Part shown: in pieces, positions 25,294-37,395 of the stretch
Position numbering within the stretch: position 1 is the first letter of the stretch
Layout of the letters: every line of letters starts with the position of its first letter
Assembly: GCA_963682055.1 (NCBI GenBank)
Contig: OY821750.1
Location: 6,388,501 to 6,452,500 of the forward strand
Direction of reading: 5' to 3'
Length of the DNA: 64,000 bases
Source of the DNA: Primula veris
Lineage: Eukaryota; Streptophyta; Magnoliopsida; Ericales; Primulaceae
The notes under the pieces: generated by a model
What the model was told of the DNA's origin: nothing
The model's input: the letters and a program-made list of their open reading frames with translations, nothing else
Database searches by the model: none
Position numbers and translations under genes: made by a program

Positions 25294-26272
25294 CTATATA
25301 ATATTTACACAGTAGTATTAAGAAATTTGACTTATTATTACTCGACTTAATAATCATATAATTAAACAAATGAATAATAATCCCAACTACATATAGAGAT
25401 AATTAGCATGGTCAAACCCAGACCCAATTTCACGACATGGCAAAAAAAACAAATTGAATTATTATTATAAGACGGATGAGGTATTGATTTTTCCAATTGA
25501 AAGGACATCACTGAATGATACAAGTGTACGAGATTAATTTTGTAAATTTTTCTCGTTAAATGTTGCATCATAATTAATTAAATGCTTTTTAAATGACACT
25601 TGCATATTAGTTTGTCATTTTAAGAAGGTTATCTACTACTTTTTGTAGAAATGATCAATTATGGTAACATGTCAACTTGTTTTGGCAGATCATCCACTAA
25701 AACACTTTTAAATTTGATAATTTTTAATAATGTTAAAGTTAATGACTATTATAACATATATAGCTAATGTGAACCGTAACTTATTTGTTAGCTAGCAATT
25801 TTAATCTAACAAGTGAAATAATATAGCTATTACGGGTGCTATGAGTTTAATTTTATTGAAAATTAGACGGAGTGTTCATTTATTCAAATTTACTATATCG
25901 ACCAATAACTTACCATTTAATTTACCCTTTCACTTTTGAGATTTTCGTTTTCTAAGTTCTAATTAAGTAGGGAGATTGTTTGTTAGTAGGTGATAGTAAC
26001 AAACTTGCATTAAATATTATTCAAATCATCAGTCAAACTCTTTTACATCAAAAATGTTTCTGTCAGGTCAAAAGAGCTCGTGTATTTCTCAAACTCAAAG
26101 TATATACACCTCGAATTATAGAGAACTATCGGGATTTCACACTAAAGTAAGCGCAATGACAGAATTTCCGTATTTAAGCTGATGTTAGGCGGAACGTGGA
26201 GCATTGAACTACTGTCGGTGTACGATTTGTGGCAGACATGTAGATATATTCTCATGCTGCCATACTCCTATA

Positions 26273-26652
26273 CATGGGCGGCCCTATGATTTGGGCACCT
26301 AAGCCCCGGTAAAAATAAATCACCTCAAAGAAGTCTTATTGAAATGAAAATGCAAACAGTCAAAAATGAGTTTAACGTAATAAACATCAACAATAATGGC
26401 GTAAGTAATACATTGGCTGTGTTGGTTTAGCTTCAATGTTGGAATTGAGAGGTCGTTTGACCCGTAGGGAGCGTGGGCGTTTTCCGCTGCGCCATGGGTG
26501 TAAGATACATCTATTATTACACGGAAATGTAAATTACATAAAAATCTGCATATATGTAGGATTATTTTTTAAAACATAAAAAATTCAGCACCTCTCCGAC
26601 CGACGGCACCTAAGCTCGTGGACTGTTGTGGCTGAGGTCAGGGCCGGCCCTG
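26273..26652. mobile_element. hAT-like non-autonomous element
   Basis: The left end is CATGGGCGGCCCTATGA and the right end CAGGGCCGGCCCTG, imperfect inverted termini of the CAGGG type. GGCACCTAAGC occurs near both ends in the same orientation. The six bases CCTATA directly abut both sides and may be the remains of an 8-bp target duplication. The 380-bp interior has no coding sequence. Confidence 0.55.
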
Positions 26653-26824
26653 CCTATATATTAAAGGAAAGGTTTCCTAGTTAAGTAAAGATCAGGTGAA
26701 GATAAGGATCTAAGCATGCAGAAGAACAAAAACTACAAGTAATTTTTATACTTTGTACATATGTTTGTTTGTCAGCGTCAACTGAACTTCTCAACCAAGG
26801 AACAAAACACAGAAAGAACTAAAG

Positions 26825-27850
26825 TCAACAGGGAATTTCTGATGTGGTGAAATTCTTGTCAGTGCTCCTTTAGGTACCTGGTTAATTCGGGTACATCTTG
26901 CCTACGAAAAATGTCATGAACAGCATCTCCATAAGTGTTGTTTCTATGACATCTTTTTCATTCCATATTTGTTTCACTACAAGCATGGTAAATTGTAATG
27001 ATCTTCAGCTTCATATTCTTTTGGCAATTCCTCAACATTGTCTGTTGCTCTGGAGCCCTCTCCGCTTCAGCGGTCTGTGCCGACTTACCCCTCTATGCCT
27101 GGTTGCATCTTTTGAGAAAATAAGGTGGACTCTCTTAGATTAGAAACTAAACTAGTTTCACCTAGCTAACTTCTACTTAGTAGTTTTTAAGCGTTTAATA
27201 TTATCAACCAAATGCAACCAAACAAGGCTTAAAACCTTACAGTCGTCCATAGGCTCTTTTATATGGAAAAGAGCCACCATAATGTGGTGCCTTTTCAATA
27301 CAGAAGACCTTGTTTGGCTGCGGATTTTAAGAAAATTAGCTGGAACTTTCATTTTCGAAAAATAGTTATGTTCGTCCAGCTTGACACTTGCAGTAATTTT
27401 CAGGCCGAAAAACCTGAAAAACTAGGATTTTAAGCCGGTCAACCAAGTGCAGTTCAGTTTTTTAGCTAAAAACCAGACCTTGGAATTTGCAACCAACCAA
27501 GGCTAAGAAGTTCAAATATAAATAAGCATATTTTCCTTTCACATAACGTAAATCAATGCACGGAAATTAGCCACTGCGGGGGAAAACAATAATAGAACCG
27601 ATTTTTTTTTAAAAAATAATGGGTACGCATCGGAAATATTGTCATGAAGTTTCGTCACAGAGTCGCGTCTCCCCAGCTCTATTGGGTGACCATACACAAC
27701 ATGGGTTTTCAGTCCTAAATCTGGCTCTGAACAACCATCAGGTCGCATCGAAGAAAGATTTAAACGGCCAGATATAGGATTTACATAATCACTAGACAGT
27801 AACATAACGATAAATGCAGAACGTGCCTCGGAAAAACAATTTTCCTTTCA
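26825..27850 (-). pseudogene. Partial duplicate of the JMJ demethylase gene
   Basis: Two blocks match exons 8 and 9 of the JMJ gene at 39033-51119, in the same order and strand. About 27632-27850 matches exon 8 (SSDYVNPISGRLNLSSMRPD, KTHVVYGHPIELGRRDSVTK). About 26825-27115 matches exon 9 (DVHDIFRRQ-like and KEH.QEFHHIRNS-like stretches). The exon 9 copy has several in-frame stops. The Fe(II)-binding HCD motif has become HDN. A shortened intron with related sequence lies between them, so this arose by DNA duplication, not retroposition. The first three JmjC-gene quarters and the last exons are absent. No function is expected. Confidence 0.88.
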
Positions 27851-29587
27851 CAAAACATAATATTATTTGCACAGCTCTTTAATCGTAGGCACCAGTTGTG
27901 GATAATATTTCATCATTGTTAAAATGAAAAGTTACAACTTATAAGTAGTCATTTCCACGAATGATAGTACTTCATGCCTTTCATCTTAAATACCCACTTC
28001 TATGTTATGATTAGAAGAACGTCGACAGAACCTTACAGACAAGATGAATGTAGACAAAACCTTACAATCCAAGAGACAGTAAATTCTAAAGCATATGATG
28101 ATGTGATTGGCACAAAATTACATTTCAGAAGGATGTGGAGTTGCAAATCATTTCATTGAGATCAAAGGCTTGAGATCAGCTGAAAACCTTGATCGTATAT
28201 TGAGTCTTTCGAGAATGTATGAATTTGACTCAAAAGCTTTCTTCTTGTCGAGGACCAAAACCTGCATAGGACAATTAAAATCACAGTATAAGAAGAAGAA
28301 ACTTATCAGGTGGAGAAACAAAATGTCTTGCAATTAATAATTTCTTTCTACGGTTAGGCTCATACCTCTTTATCAGCCAACTTAAATACAAGACACACAT
28401 CCCTGCAACTTTTTACATCTCTGGCCAAACAATAGATGTTTTTCACAGGTTTTCCATTGAAACCCACCACCACGACATCCTTCTTCCTTCCAGAACAACC
28501 ATCATTAACTGGATCAGGAAAGACTCCCGAAAGTACAACGCTATGCTGGTATTCTTCCTGAGGTTTGCAGGGCTCATAGGTTTAAGTTCGCAGCATAATC
28601 AATGTTTGTGAAAACTAGACCACCAATCATGTAATAGCTTTGGGCTTTTGGATTCAGTTCCAAAGGAACATTTCGAACAAATTGATTCAGATCTATACTG
28701 CAGCTCTTAGGTATATGACCATGTGGAGAACACGTCAGTATATCCAAATTAACTTTATCTCCCACATGCTTATTTGATATCAGGTACTCGAAATCTATTC
28801 TATGGGAAGATTGAAGAACAACTGCAAAGAAAAACCCACAACTTTAAAAGCCCACGGAATTTTACACCAAAATACTACAACTATAGCAGCAAATAAAGTA
28901 GAATTACCATGCCATTTTACTCATGTACCTATTATTACATGTATATGCATAATACATACCATACAATACAACGGCACTCTGTAAGAATATGCCAACATAT
29001 TCAATAGATGACAACTGTACTTCAAATAAAACCCCTGACATTTCAATTAATGGCAATTTCATTAACAAATACAGCTGTATTAATTTATAATCTGCATAGT
29101 ACTCTTTCTAATCAATACATTCTAAGATAAATTACGTGCTTTTAAATCATTTCAGAAAAGCCGGTAATATTTACAATATACTTTCTACCTTGGATCACCA
29201 GTCACCACAAACCTAAATAAAAAGCAGAACTCACTATGTATGGTATCAAAGGGTGTCTAGTGTATGTATAAAAGTTACAAACTAAAAAAAAGATGTTACG
29301 GACTCTCCTTTGCAAATCTATTCTGTTGAAAGTCCTTTCGAGCATATAGATTACTTATTTGAGAAAGTCATTTTTTTATGAAAATTTAGGGTTAAGTTTA
29401 TCTTTATTACAAACTACAAAATAAAACTTAGCATCTACAATTGAATAAGTACATTAACGGAAGTACCCAAAGCAGGGGAAAACAGGTGTATGAATTTATA
29501 TAGGGGCATAAAAAGTTTTGAAAGCAAATAAGGTAGTGTGGCAAATATCTTACTTTCCCCTAGATCGACTCCAAATAGTAAAAAACA

Positions 29588-29936
29588 TGTAGAAGTCCGT
29601 CCATTCCCCACTAAAAGGCCTATTAGTAAGGAAGGGGGCATATATTAATCCGGCTTTATCAATGCCTAAACGATTTGAGACAATTCTAACACTCCCCCTC
29701 ACTCGTGGGTTGGTCAATTTCCGATAAGCCCAACGACTGCAATCGACAAATTGGGTGTAGGTGGCCCATCATACAAACTGTCTAGCCTAAACGATGTGGG
29801 ACAATTCGCCTTTGGCTCTGATACCATGTAAAAGCCCGTCCATTCCCCACTAAAAAACCCATTAGTAAGGAAGGAGAGTGGCATATATCAATCATTGGCT
29901 TTATCAATGGCTAAACGATGTGGGACAATTCCAACA
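29588..29936 (-). mobile_element. TRIM retrotransposon with both LTRs
   Basis: A complete 349-bp terminal-repeat retrotransposon in miniature, minus orientation. The 5' LTR is 29936-29827 (TGTTGGAATTGTCCCACATC ... TTTTACA). It is followed directly by the primer-binding site TGGTATCAGAGCC at 29826-29814, complementary to initiator tRNA-Met. The 3' LTR is 29691-29588 (TGTTAGAATTGTCTC ... CTTCTACA), preceded by a purine-rich GAGTGAGGGGGAGTG tract. Flanks are AAACA and CAACA, a 5-bp target duplication with one mismatch. It has no coding capacity. It lies in an intron of the DEG pseudogene, next to a splice donor. Confidence 0.9.
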
Positions 29937-32575
29937 CAACACTTACCTGTTCCATTGATATCGACTTCCTTTCCATCTATCTTTGGTAGTACATCTGACC
30001 AGGAACTGTTCAGCCTCTTGAGAATGTTTTTTCAATGAAGTTATCAGCACCCCTTTTTGGTTTTTTACACCCATAAAACTTCTCAGATAAGAATTTTCCA
30101 ACTTCTGCCACCCAATTCTAAGAATAGGGCATCCTGCAGAACAATTGCCTTACTGTATATAAACTTATACTAGCGGCGTGCCCACGCGATGCGTTGGTGT
30201 AACGTGTAAAACAAATCATACGATAATAAAATTGAAATCCCTACAGCCGAAACCAACATTGAAAAAATCATATAAATTAGCATAAAGTAAGTTGCCCATA
30301 GCTCTCTGGTTCTTAAGAAATAAATCGGTATACACTGCTTTGTTTTATTGTATATTCCCTGGGTTTTGAGTATTTTGGATTCTAGGAAAATTTTTACAAA
30401 CAAGGAGAAAGAAGTATTGAAAAGAGAGACAGAATTGAGTGGAAGAAAACAGTTATAGGGAGGAACGGTTAATAAATATGGGAAGTTACTTTTCATATAG
30501 GAGTTGTGCATATTTTGTAATTTGTAAAATTAGAGGGGTTTTAGTAAATTATTTGTTTCAAGGCCTCATAAGAGGTCTATACATAAACTAATAGTATAGA
30601 TACATATATAAAGATAACTTGTAACTCAAATTTAGCATGGAATTGTATTTACCACTATAATACCCGTATTTTGAACAAATATCCACAAAGCGTTTGGCTA
30701 GAGAAGCAGGTACCACCTAATTCTCATCTGTTATGATACCAACACATTCCCCTTTATCGTTTAAAACTAGCCCACCCGAACCTCCAGCCTTGAAAGATGT
30801 GTATTCTTAAAACAGGGAGTTTCGCAGACTCAGCAAAATACTGACGACACTCAAGGCTACGAATAATGTCTCGAGTCACACATAAATTAACATCACTGTT
30901 TCGGTACCCCACAGCTAAAACGCACAAATTTGGAAGATCTTTTACAAGATTTAAATGGGGTAAATCTTTCCAAAAATCTTCACTTTCAACCCCAAGCATA
31001 GCTGTAACATTATGGAAAATAATAAACCAAGAGGGGAGGTTAGAGGATATGAACTTGGATTAATACATGCACCTTTAATTTGAATAGACCAGTCAAATGC
31101 ACTACGTAAATTTGGAAATACTAAATGAAAAAAAAAATGACTGCAGCCATATATTTCTATGATTTGATCGAAAATTCTACTTGTCCTTTGTATTTTTAAG
31201 CCAACAGTGGTACCACAGCGAAAAAATTGGTTCAGAATCTTAATAGAAAAATGCCTTATATGGTATGGAAACGTATAAAGATGCCCATTAATAAGCTCGG
31301 GAAATTAGTTTATTTACCAATTGTTAAGATCACTACAAGTACATGGGGAGTTGAATAACAATATGTTTTACGAAGATTTTGACAACAACAAACAAGTAAA
31401 CCATATGTCAAGAATTAAGGATTGACTAAACAAGAAAAAAGAAGAAGCATATAATCAAGTTCACTACCATTCTCCTTTGATTAGAAGTTGAGATTGGCAA
31501 ATAAAAACAATTAACTTTTTACGTCATTACAAGTTTAGATAAATTTTTAATACCTTCTTTTCAATTTCAAATGGAAAAACCAAGTAAATGCACGGTCTTG
31601 AAAACTTGACAAGAACTTTTGCAAAGGATACCTAAGTACAGCTTGAATGGGATAGTATAATTTTTAGGTAACAGACTGCTACACTGATATATGATATTTA
31701 CGGATTTACCAACCCATTTTTGCCAAACTTTCTGACATTTACAGAAGTCAAATTAAATCATCTCGCAGGGGCCATCTCCAAAGTACGAGTAGAAAGTAAC
31801 CAAAAGTTGTAATTGTTGAACTAAAGTCCAGGTGTCCACTCTTAAACTGAAATTACCCACATGCAAAATAACCTTTCAAATGTTCTCATGTATATTGCCA
31901 AATACCAGAGTACTAATATGCAGACGACTCGTAATCAACATAAAAGCCAAATAAAAGCAAGTACTGCAACCTTTTACAGCAATCAGCTCCAAGGATCCCA
32001 TTTAGAGAACGTGAGATAAAGCGTCACAAACCACTAATCTAGAACAAAAATAAAACATAAAAAACGCTGGTTTTATCCACCTAACATGTTCTCCAGTTCA
32101 TAATTTTCAAAAGTCAGAATAAGCAGGTCCATGTCATGTCTAATCAGACCCTAGAAGGATACAATCAACTACATTTCCAAATTAAAAGCCAATGACTTTG
32201 GTCTCAAATTATATGATATCAGGTAAAGTATTAAGAGCTTATTTGGCCGCGGTTTAAAGATGTCTTATATGAAAATGAGATTAAGATTAAACCATCCAAA
32301 GGCTATGCACATTTTCATCCCAAAAAACTAGAAGGTAGAGCCTTTAAGGTTGGAAACCAAAAGCAATGCAGTCTAAAATCACTAAAGTAACTTTTAATTA
32401 CGAGGAAAAACATCGTTTTCAAAGTCACAAGAGAAAATTCAGAGTAGGACATAACTTATCACAACCATGGTTCTTAATTTTCTTCCTATGCAAGGCTAGA
32501 AAAAAATTCAATCCAGATGAAGAAATTTAAAATATTTGTACTCTACTGTATATTACTACTAAAGTAAACATTTCT

Positions 32576-34020
32576 TGTTATCTGATAAGCATATCATCTC
32601 CTACCGGCTACCGCAAGCAAAGTTAGGGTTTGTTTCAATAAGTGAGGCCCCAAAATACATAAAATCCTAATTTCTTTCCAAATCTACGAAGCAGGATTTT
32701 CAAACCACTTAACTACTTCCAAAATTTAAAAAAATGAAATTTAAAATGCCAAAATACCACTGTTTTGAAAAGCTCGCTTTGAAGGGAAAAAACTCGAATC
32801 AAATCTTTGAGAAGCAAGAACAAAAAATTCGATTTTCCGCTTTTTAAGCTGATAAAGCTTACACTTTTTTTTAATTTCAGCATAGTTCTTGCAGAAACGC
32901 TTCAGTTAAGTTTTCGCCTTTGAAAACACTGCATAATACTTTTTTCCTTAGCCATCTCGCAAGGCTATGTACAAAATTTTAACCAAAATTAAGAATTTCA
33001 AATATATATGTACTCTGTTGTATATTACTAGTACTAAACTAACCAGTTATTCTTATTCGATAAGCATATCATATCCTTCCACCGCAAATAAAGTTAGGGT
33101 TTATCTGATAAATAAAACACTAAATTCTTTGTAACTCTATAAAGCAAGATTTGCTTAAACAACACAATGACAAAGTTAACTATAAAAAAGCCCACTTTCC
33201 TGTTTTTCATGCCGATAAAGCTTAGGCTTCTTTTACGATTTTAGCGTAGCTCTTGCAAAAACGCTTTGGCTGAGTTTACACTTTTTAAAACACTGCAAAA
33301 TACTAGTACTGGTTTTCTTTATACTTGTATCATAATTCATAATCATAGCCAATGTGTAACACCCTACAATCATTAGTACTCTTGCTGTATATTTCTCACT
33401 GTTTTGAAAGGCGCGCTTCGAAGCTGAAAAGATCGATTAAAGCTTATTTCAAGGCTTAAAAAACATGGAAAGAGCTCAATTTTCCGCTTTTTTACACCGA
33501 TAAAGCTTACGCTTCTTACTCTTTTAGCATAACTCTTGGAAAAACTCTTTAGGTGACATTACTACTAAACAGTATTTTAAAAAGCAAAATCTTAGCTAAA
33601 GCGTTTTTGCAAGAGCTATGCTAAAAGTGTAAAAAGCGTAAGCTTTTAGCGGACTAAAAAGCAGAAAAGAGGGCTTTTTAAGCTTTTATCGAGCTTTAAA
33701 TCGAGCTTATTTTTACTACAAAGCGTGCTTTTTGAAACAGTACTAGTACTAAATAAACCATTTCTTGTTTGATAAGCTTATTTATCCTAGCACCGCAAAT
33801 AAAGTAAGGGTTTGTTAAATACAGAAAGCCCTAATCTTTTCCAACTCTACAAATCCTATGTTTTTTGTTCAAAACAACTCAATAATTATTTTTTATATTC
33901 AAAATGCCAAACTAGTAGTATTTCTTCTCGTTTGATAAGCAAGTCTATCCTACCAGAACAAATAAAATAAGGGGTTTGTTAAATACTTAAAACCCAAATT
34001 TATAATACTCAAAACAACTC
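32576..34020. repeat. Complex repeats and foldback in the DEG pseudogene intron
   Basis: The words GATAAGCATATCAT and CCGCAAATAAAGTTAGGGTTT (or close variants) recur at about 32580, 33055, 33770 and 33930. Between them are copies of a block with CTGTTTTGAAA, a TTCCGCTTTTT run and GATAAAGCTTACGCTTCTT at about 32750, 33180 and 33400. The last of these is followed by an inverted copy at about 33596-33742, making a foldback of roughly 150-base arms. The block has no coding potential; its origin is unclear. Confidence 0.7.
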
Positions 34021-34407
34021 AATAAAATTTATTATAAAAAATGCCAAAACAGGAGTAGCATTTTACCCAAACTGCAGTCGTTGCCGACGTGTAACACCGT
34101 CACGACATACAAAACATCCGACCCCCTCTTTTTCACAGTCACATCTCGACAGTTTCGCACACATTGCTCGTTAGTAATAAGCATTTTCCCCTCTACAACA
34201 AATCCAATGCCAACACACAACAACTCTTCATGCCCATAAGCTACATTCTCATTAAGCATACAAAAGATTGGATTTTTCGGGCATTGGTAAAAGTCGATAC
34301 GGATAACTGCATCCATAGTTGTACTTTTTAACAAGTTATAGTTAATGGGTTTGTTAAGGTTTTCAAAATAAGTTTTTGTAGCTTCTTTTTTTAGGTTATG
34401 AAAATAA

Positions 34408-34409
<2 letters not shown>

Positions 34410-34447
<38 letters not shown>
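34410..34447. repeat. (TG)n microsatellite
   Basis: About 19 TG units, lying between the DEG pseudogene start and the solo LTR. Confidence 0.95.
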
Positions 34448-34448
<1 letters not shown>

Positions 34449-35358
34449 GTTTTTTGAGGTTTTGAGAATCATTAATTGTAACATGCACTATTTTTATTGG
34501 TTTTATTTATGATTTAATTTATCCAAATGTTTTATACAAAATTTTATAAAAAACCGGTAACTCACTAATTTTTAGCCAAAAATCGAAACTCTTCTGAAAA
34601 ACTTTATTTTAAAAACCTGTTACTAATTTTACTAATAAAAAGGACCCAATAGATTTGTTTCTAAAGATTTGTTATTTTTGAGTAGTAAAACAATATTTTT
34701 GGATTAAGAGTTAACTTTTAGAACTTTGGGGACCAAATAGTTCGCTTCCACAAACTATCTAAAAACAGTTTTTTCTAAAAAAAAAATCAGGCCACTTCCA
34801 ATTCTTAAAACCTAAAACCAGCAAAATACAAGAGAGAAAAGAGAGAAGAAGAAGAATAATAAACCACGTTAGCGGGTTCATACTGGAAGCTTCTCCTCTA
34901 CGCTCTAAGGTAACGGGGGTTATCCATTACGCCTAGACGAGGGTGTATGTTAAGTTTTGGTTTTGTGTTTATTATAAATTGGGGGGTTTTTGCCTTTTAT
35001 CTTAATTATGTTCTTAAATTGATAATTGGGTTTATTTGTTGTACGTTTAATTCACTTATTTGATTTTGGAGTAGTTGAGGACTTAGTCTTTTAATTTCGG
35101 ATTAATGAGAATATTGATGGGTTGTGTTTTATGTGTTGATTATGTGTTATTATGGATGTTGATAGAATTGGATAAATTATTGTTGAATAATGATGGGTTT
35201 TATATTACGTATACAAGGTGTTTGTTAAAATGTCTGAATGGAATTTTATATTGATATAGTTGGTTGGCTAGTTGTGAATCTAGTACCTATGCTTATTTGT
35301 TTTGTTGAATTGCGTTAAAGTGACGTATAAGAATGTGTTATTTGCGTGGATTTATATT

Positions 35359-35725
35359 ATTGGCCGAGGCCGTATGAGATGTGATTAGTTGAATGGATTT
35401 ATATTATTGATCGAGGCCGTATGAGATGTGATTAGTTGAATGGTTTTATATTATTGGCCGAGGCCTTGTGATTTAGCTGTATTGGCAATGGTCTCTGTCT
35501 CTTCCTAATTCCGGGGACAGAAGACGGCCGAGGGGATAGGGAATGACTCGTCTTACGGACTGGGACGAGTGGCATGAGAGGTCCAAGTGCGCACTTTAAA
35601 TCTACTTTTATGTTAGCAATGGTCTCTGTCTCTTCCTAATTCCGGGAACAGAAGACGGCCGAGGGGATAGGGAATGACCTACCTTACGGACTGGGGTATG
35701 TGGCATGAGAGGTTCATATTTGCTA
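35359..35725. repeat. Tandem subrepeats inside the solo LTR
   Basis: Two arrays. At 35359-35470 there are three copies of a unit of about 50 bp around TGGCCGAGGCCGTATGAGAT, the last one partial. At 35485-35725 there are two copies of a 130-bp unit beginning GCAATGGTCTCTGTCTCTTC. Such subrepeats are common in promoter regions of large plant LTRs. Confidence 0.85.
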
Positions 35726-35780
35726 TATATGTTTATTTAATTTATTTCGTTGTTCGATGTTATTATTAGTTCTTCTATAC

Positions 35781-36934
35781 TGTAACGACCCAGATTTCCC
35801 GGAAGGAAATTCTGTGGTGCGGTGTTGTGCGTCAGTCCTACATCGCCCAGATATGAGAGTACTCGTGTGGTATATGAGCTTAAAGATCCATTTTCTATCA
35901 ACAAGGCCTTTTAAAGCCGTGCGGCACAACAGCGAGGACGGAACTCCACAGTTAAGCGTGCTTAACTTGGAGTAGTACCAGGATGGGTGACCCCCTGGGA
36001 AGTTGTGTCAAAGCGGACAATATTGTTGATACGGGCGTGGCGGTTCGGCCCGTGGAGCCGGGTCGTTACTCCGTGCGGCACAACAGCGAGGACGGAACTC
36101 CACAATTAAGCGTGCTTAACTTGGAGTAGTACCAGGATGGGTGACCCCCTGGGAAGTTGTGCCAAAGCGGACAAACCCGTATCAACAATATTGTCCGCTA
36201 TGGCACAACTTCCCAGGGGGTCACCCATCCTGGTACTACTCCAAGTTAAGCACGCTTAACTGTGGAGTTCCGTCCTCGCTCCGGCCCCACGGGCCGAACC
36301 GCCACGCCCGTATCAACAATATTGTCCGCTTTGGCACAACTTTTCAGGGGGTCACCCATCCTGGTACTACTTCAAGTTAAGCACGCTTAACTGTGGAGTT
36401 CCGTCCTCGCTGTTGTGCCGCACGGCTTTAAAAGGCCTTGTTGATAGAAAATGGATCTTTAAGCTCATATACCACACGAGTACTCTCATATCTGGGCGAT
36501 GTGGGACTGACGCACAACACCGCACCACAGAATTTCCTTCCGAGAAATCTGGGTCGTCACAAGGCATGACGTCCTCGTCGGGCACGTCGTCCTTCAGGGG
36601 CTCACACCCCACATTTCCGGCCAGATAGAGGCTCTGATACCATCTGTAACGACCCGGCCCCACGGGCCGAACCGCCACGCCCGTATCAACAATATTGTCC
36701 GCTTTGGCACAACTTCCCAGGGGGTCACCCATCCTGGTACTACTCCAAGTTAAGCACGCTTAACTGTGGAGTTCCGTCCTCGCTGTTGTGCCGCACGGCT
36801 TTAAAAGGCCTTGTTGATAGAAAATGGATCTTTAAGCTCATATACCACACGAGTACTCTCATATCTGGGCGATGTGGGACTGACGCACAACACCGCACCA
36901 CAGAATTTCCTTCCGGGAAATCTGGGTCGTCACA
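35781..36934. mobile_element. Cassandra-type TRIM cluster carrying 5S rRNA sequence
   Basis: A complete TRIM lies on the minus strand. Its 5' LTR is 36934-36645 (290 bp, TGTGACGACCC ... GTCGTTACA). A 2-nt gap and the initiator tRNA-Met primer site TGGTATCAGAGCC follow at 36642-36630. The internal region is only about 83 bp. The 3' LTR is 36561 to about 36281, cut before its final bases. A further full LTR lies head-on at 35781-36070 on the plus strand. Two truncated LTR pieces meet between them (36071-36175 plus, 36176-36280 minus). Every LTR copy holds a 5S-rRNA-like stretch with the polymerase III A box (GTTAAGCGTGCTTAA) and C box (GGATGGGTGACC): about 35933-36008, 36087-36162, 36204-36277, 36331-36411 and 36708-36787. 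LTRs with embedded 5S sequence define the Cassandra family. Confidence 0.88.
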
Positions 36935-37395
36935 CGTTGATTATCGTAGTTGTTGTTTGTGAGTTCTTGCATTTATGAGATGGAGTGACGGTATTTGTGG
37001 TGCCGTCCCGTCTAGGTATGTGCGTGGGACTCACCGTTACAGTTTTGTATTTCAGGTACAACTTAGGCTGAGGCGTTTGGTTAGGAGTATTAGCAAGATA
37101 TCGCATGGGTCCGGGGTTTCTTTCTATTGCTTTCTTTTTCTTAGACTATCTTTTTAAGGTTGTAGCCTACAGTCAAATTACATTCGTTGTTTTTCTTTTC
37201 TTTTAACTTTGTTAAAATCATTACGTTTTGTAGCCGTGTTTGGCAAACTTTTTCTTTTATGTAATTGATTGATTGTTCCTTTAGCTTGCAAATGTTTTCT
37301 TTTAAAAATTTTAATTTGTACCAACAGGTTTTATTTTTCTTTTATTTAAAAAGATCATTCCTCGATATCCGTGTTATGGAATTTGGGGCGTAACA

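Larger units (their letters stand above)
22961..26824. other. Gene-free spacer between SINAT and the JMJ pseudogene
   Basis: AT-rich, with no credible coding sequence. It holds two worn Stowaway-like copies (about 23218-23420 and 25082-25293), a block at about 24700-24860 whose 3' part is repeated near 59 kb, and a hAT-like element at 26273-26652. Confidence 0.6.
28148..34316 (-). pseudogene. DEG/HtrA-type serine protease pseudogene
   Basis: Five exon-like blocks on the minus strand: 34316-34067, 31001-30653, 30133-29947, 28821-28366 and 28261-28148, all with plausible GT-AG borders. They follow the plant DEG2/9/10-type order: protease core (GFVVEGKMLITN, VTVKKRGSDVLYVVTVL), PDZ region (WQKLENSYLRSFMG, DVLPKIDGKEVDINGT, SYYMIGGLVFTN) and C-terminal PDZ-like part (VVVVGFNGKPVKNI, VLVLDKKKA). 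The catalytic His motif TNAH reads TNEQ, and the Asp position in CDIALL reads CSLAML. The Ser motif GNSGGP is AGGSGGL and lies in a shifted frame. Lesions: frameshifts near 30790-30805, 29998-30012 and 28575-28590, and a TAG at 30717-30719. A TRIM sits just after the third block's donor. No N-terminal targeting sequence is seen. It cannot make a protease; a regulatory transcript is possible but unsupported. Confidence 0.85.
34477..37395. mobile_element. Solo LTR with nested Cassandra-type insertion
   Basis: The segment starts TGTAACATGC and ends GGGGCGTAACA, the TG...CA ends of an LTR. It is flanked on both sides by TTAAT (34472-34476 and 37396-37400), a perfect 5-bp target duplication. Without the 1154-bp nested block at 35781-36934 it is about 1765 bp, within the range of large Gypsy-type LTRs. 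There is no internal domain, so it arose by LTR-LTR recombination. Superfamily cannot be set from the LTR alone. It sits about 160 bp upstream of the DEG pseudogene start. Confidence 0.85.

Noticed and set aside
34384..34484. N-terminal His/Thr-repeat extension of the DEG reading frame
   Set aside because: The repeat peptide is only the translated TG microsatellite; the conserved part begins at the ATG at 34316.
35757..36732. Open frames within the solo LTR
   Set aside because: They are mirrored frames of Cassandra LTR and 5S-like sequence on both strands.
35933..36787. Genuine 5S rRNA genes
   Set aside because: Only the central and 3' part resembles 5S, with an altered start and an internal change near the IE region, and each copy is inside a TG...CA LTR with a tRNA-Met primer site. 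They are Cassandra LTRs.
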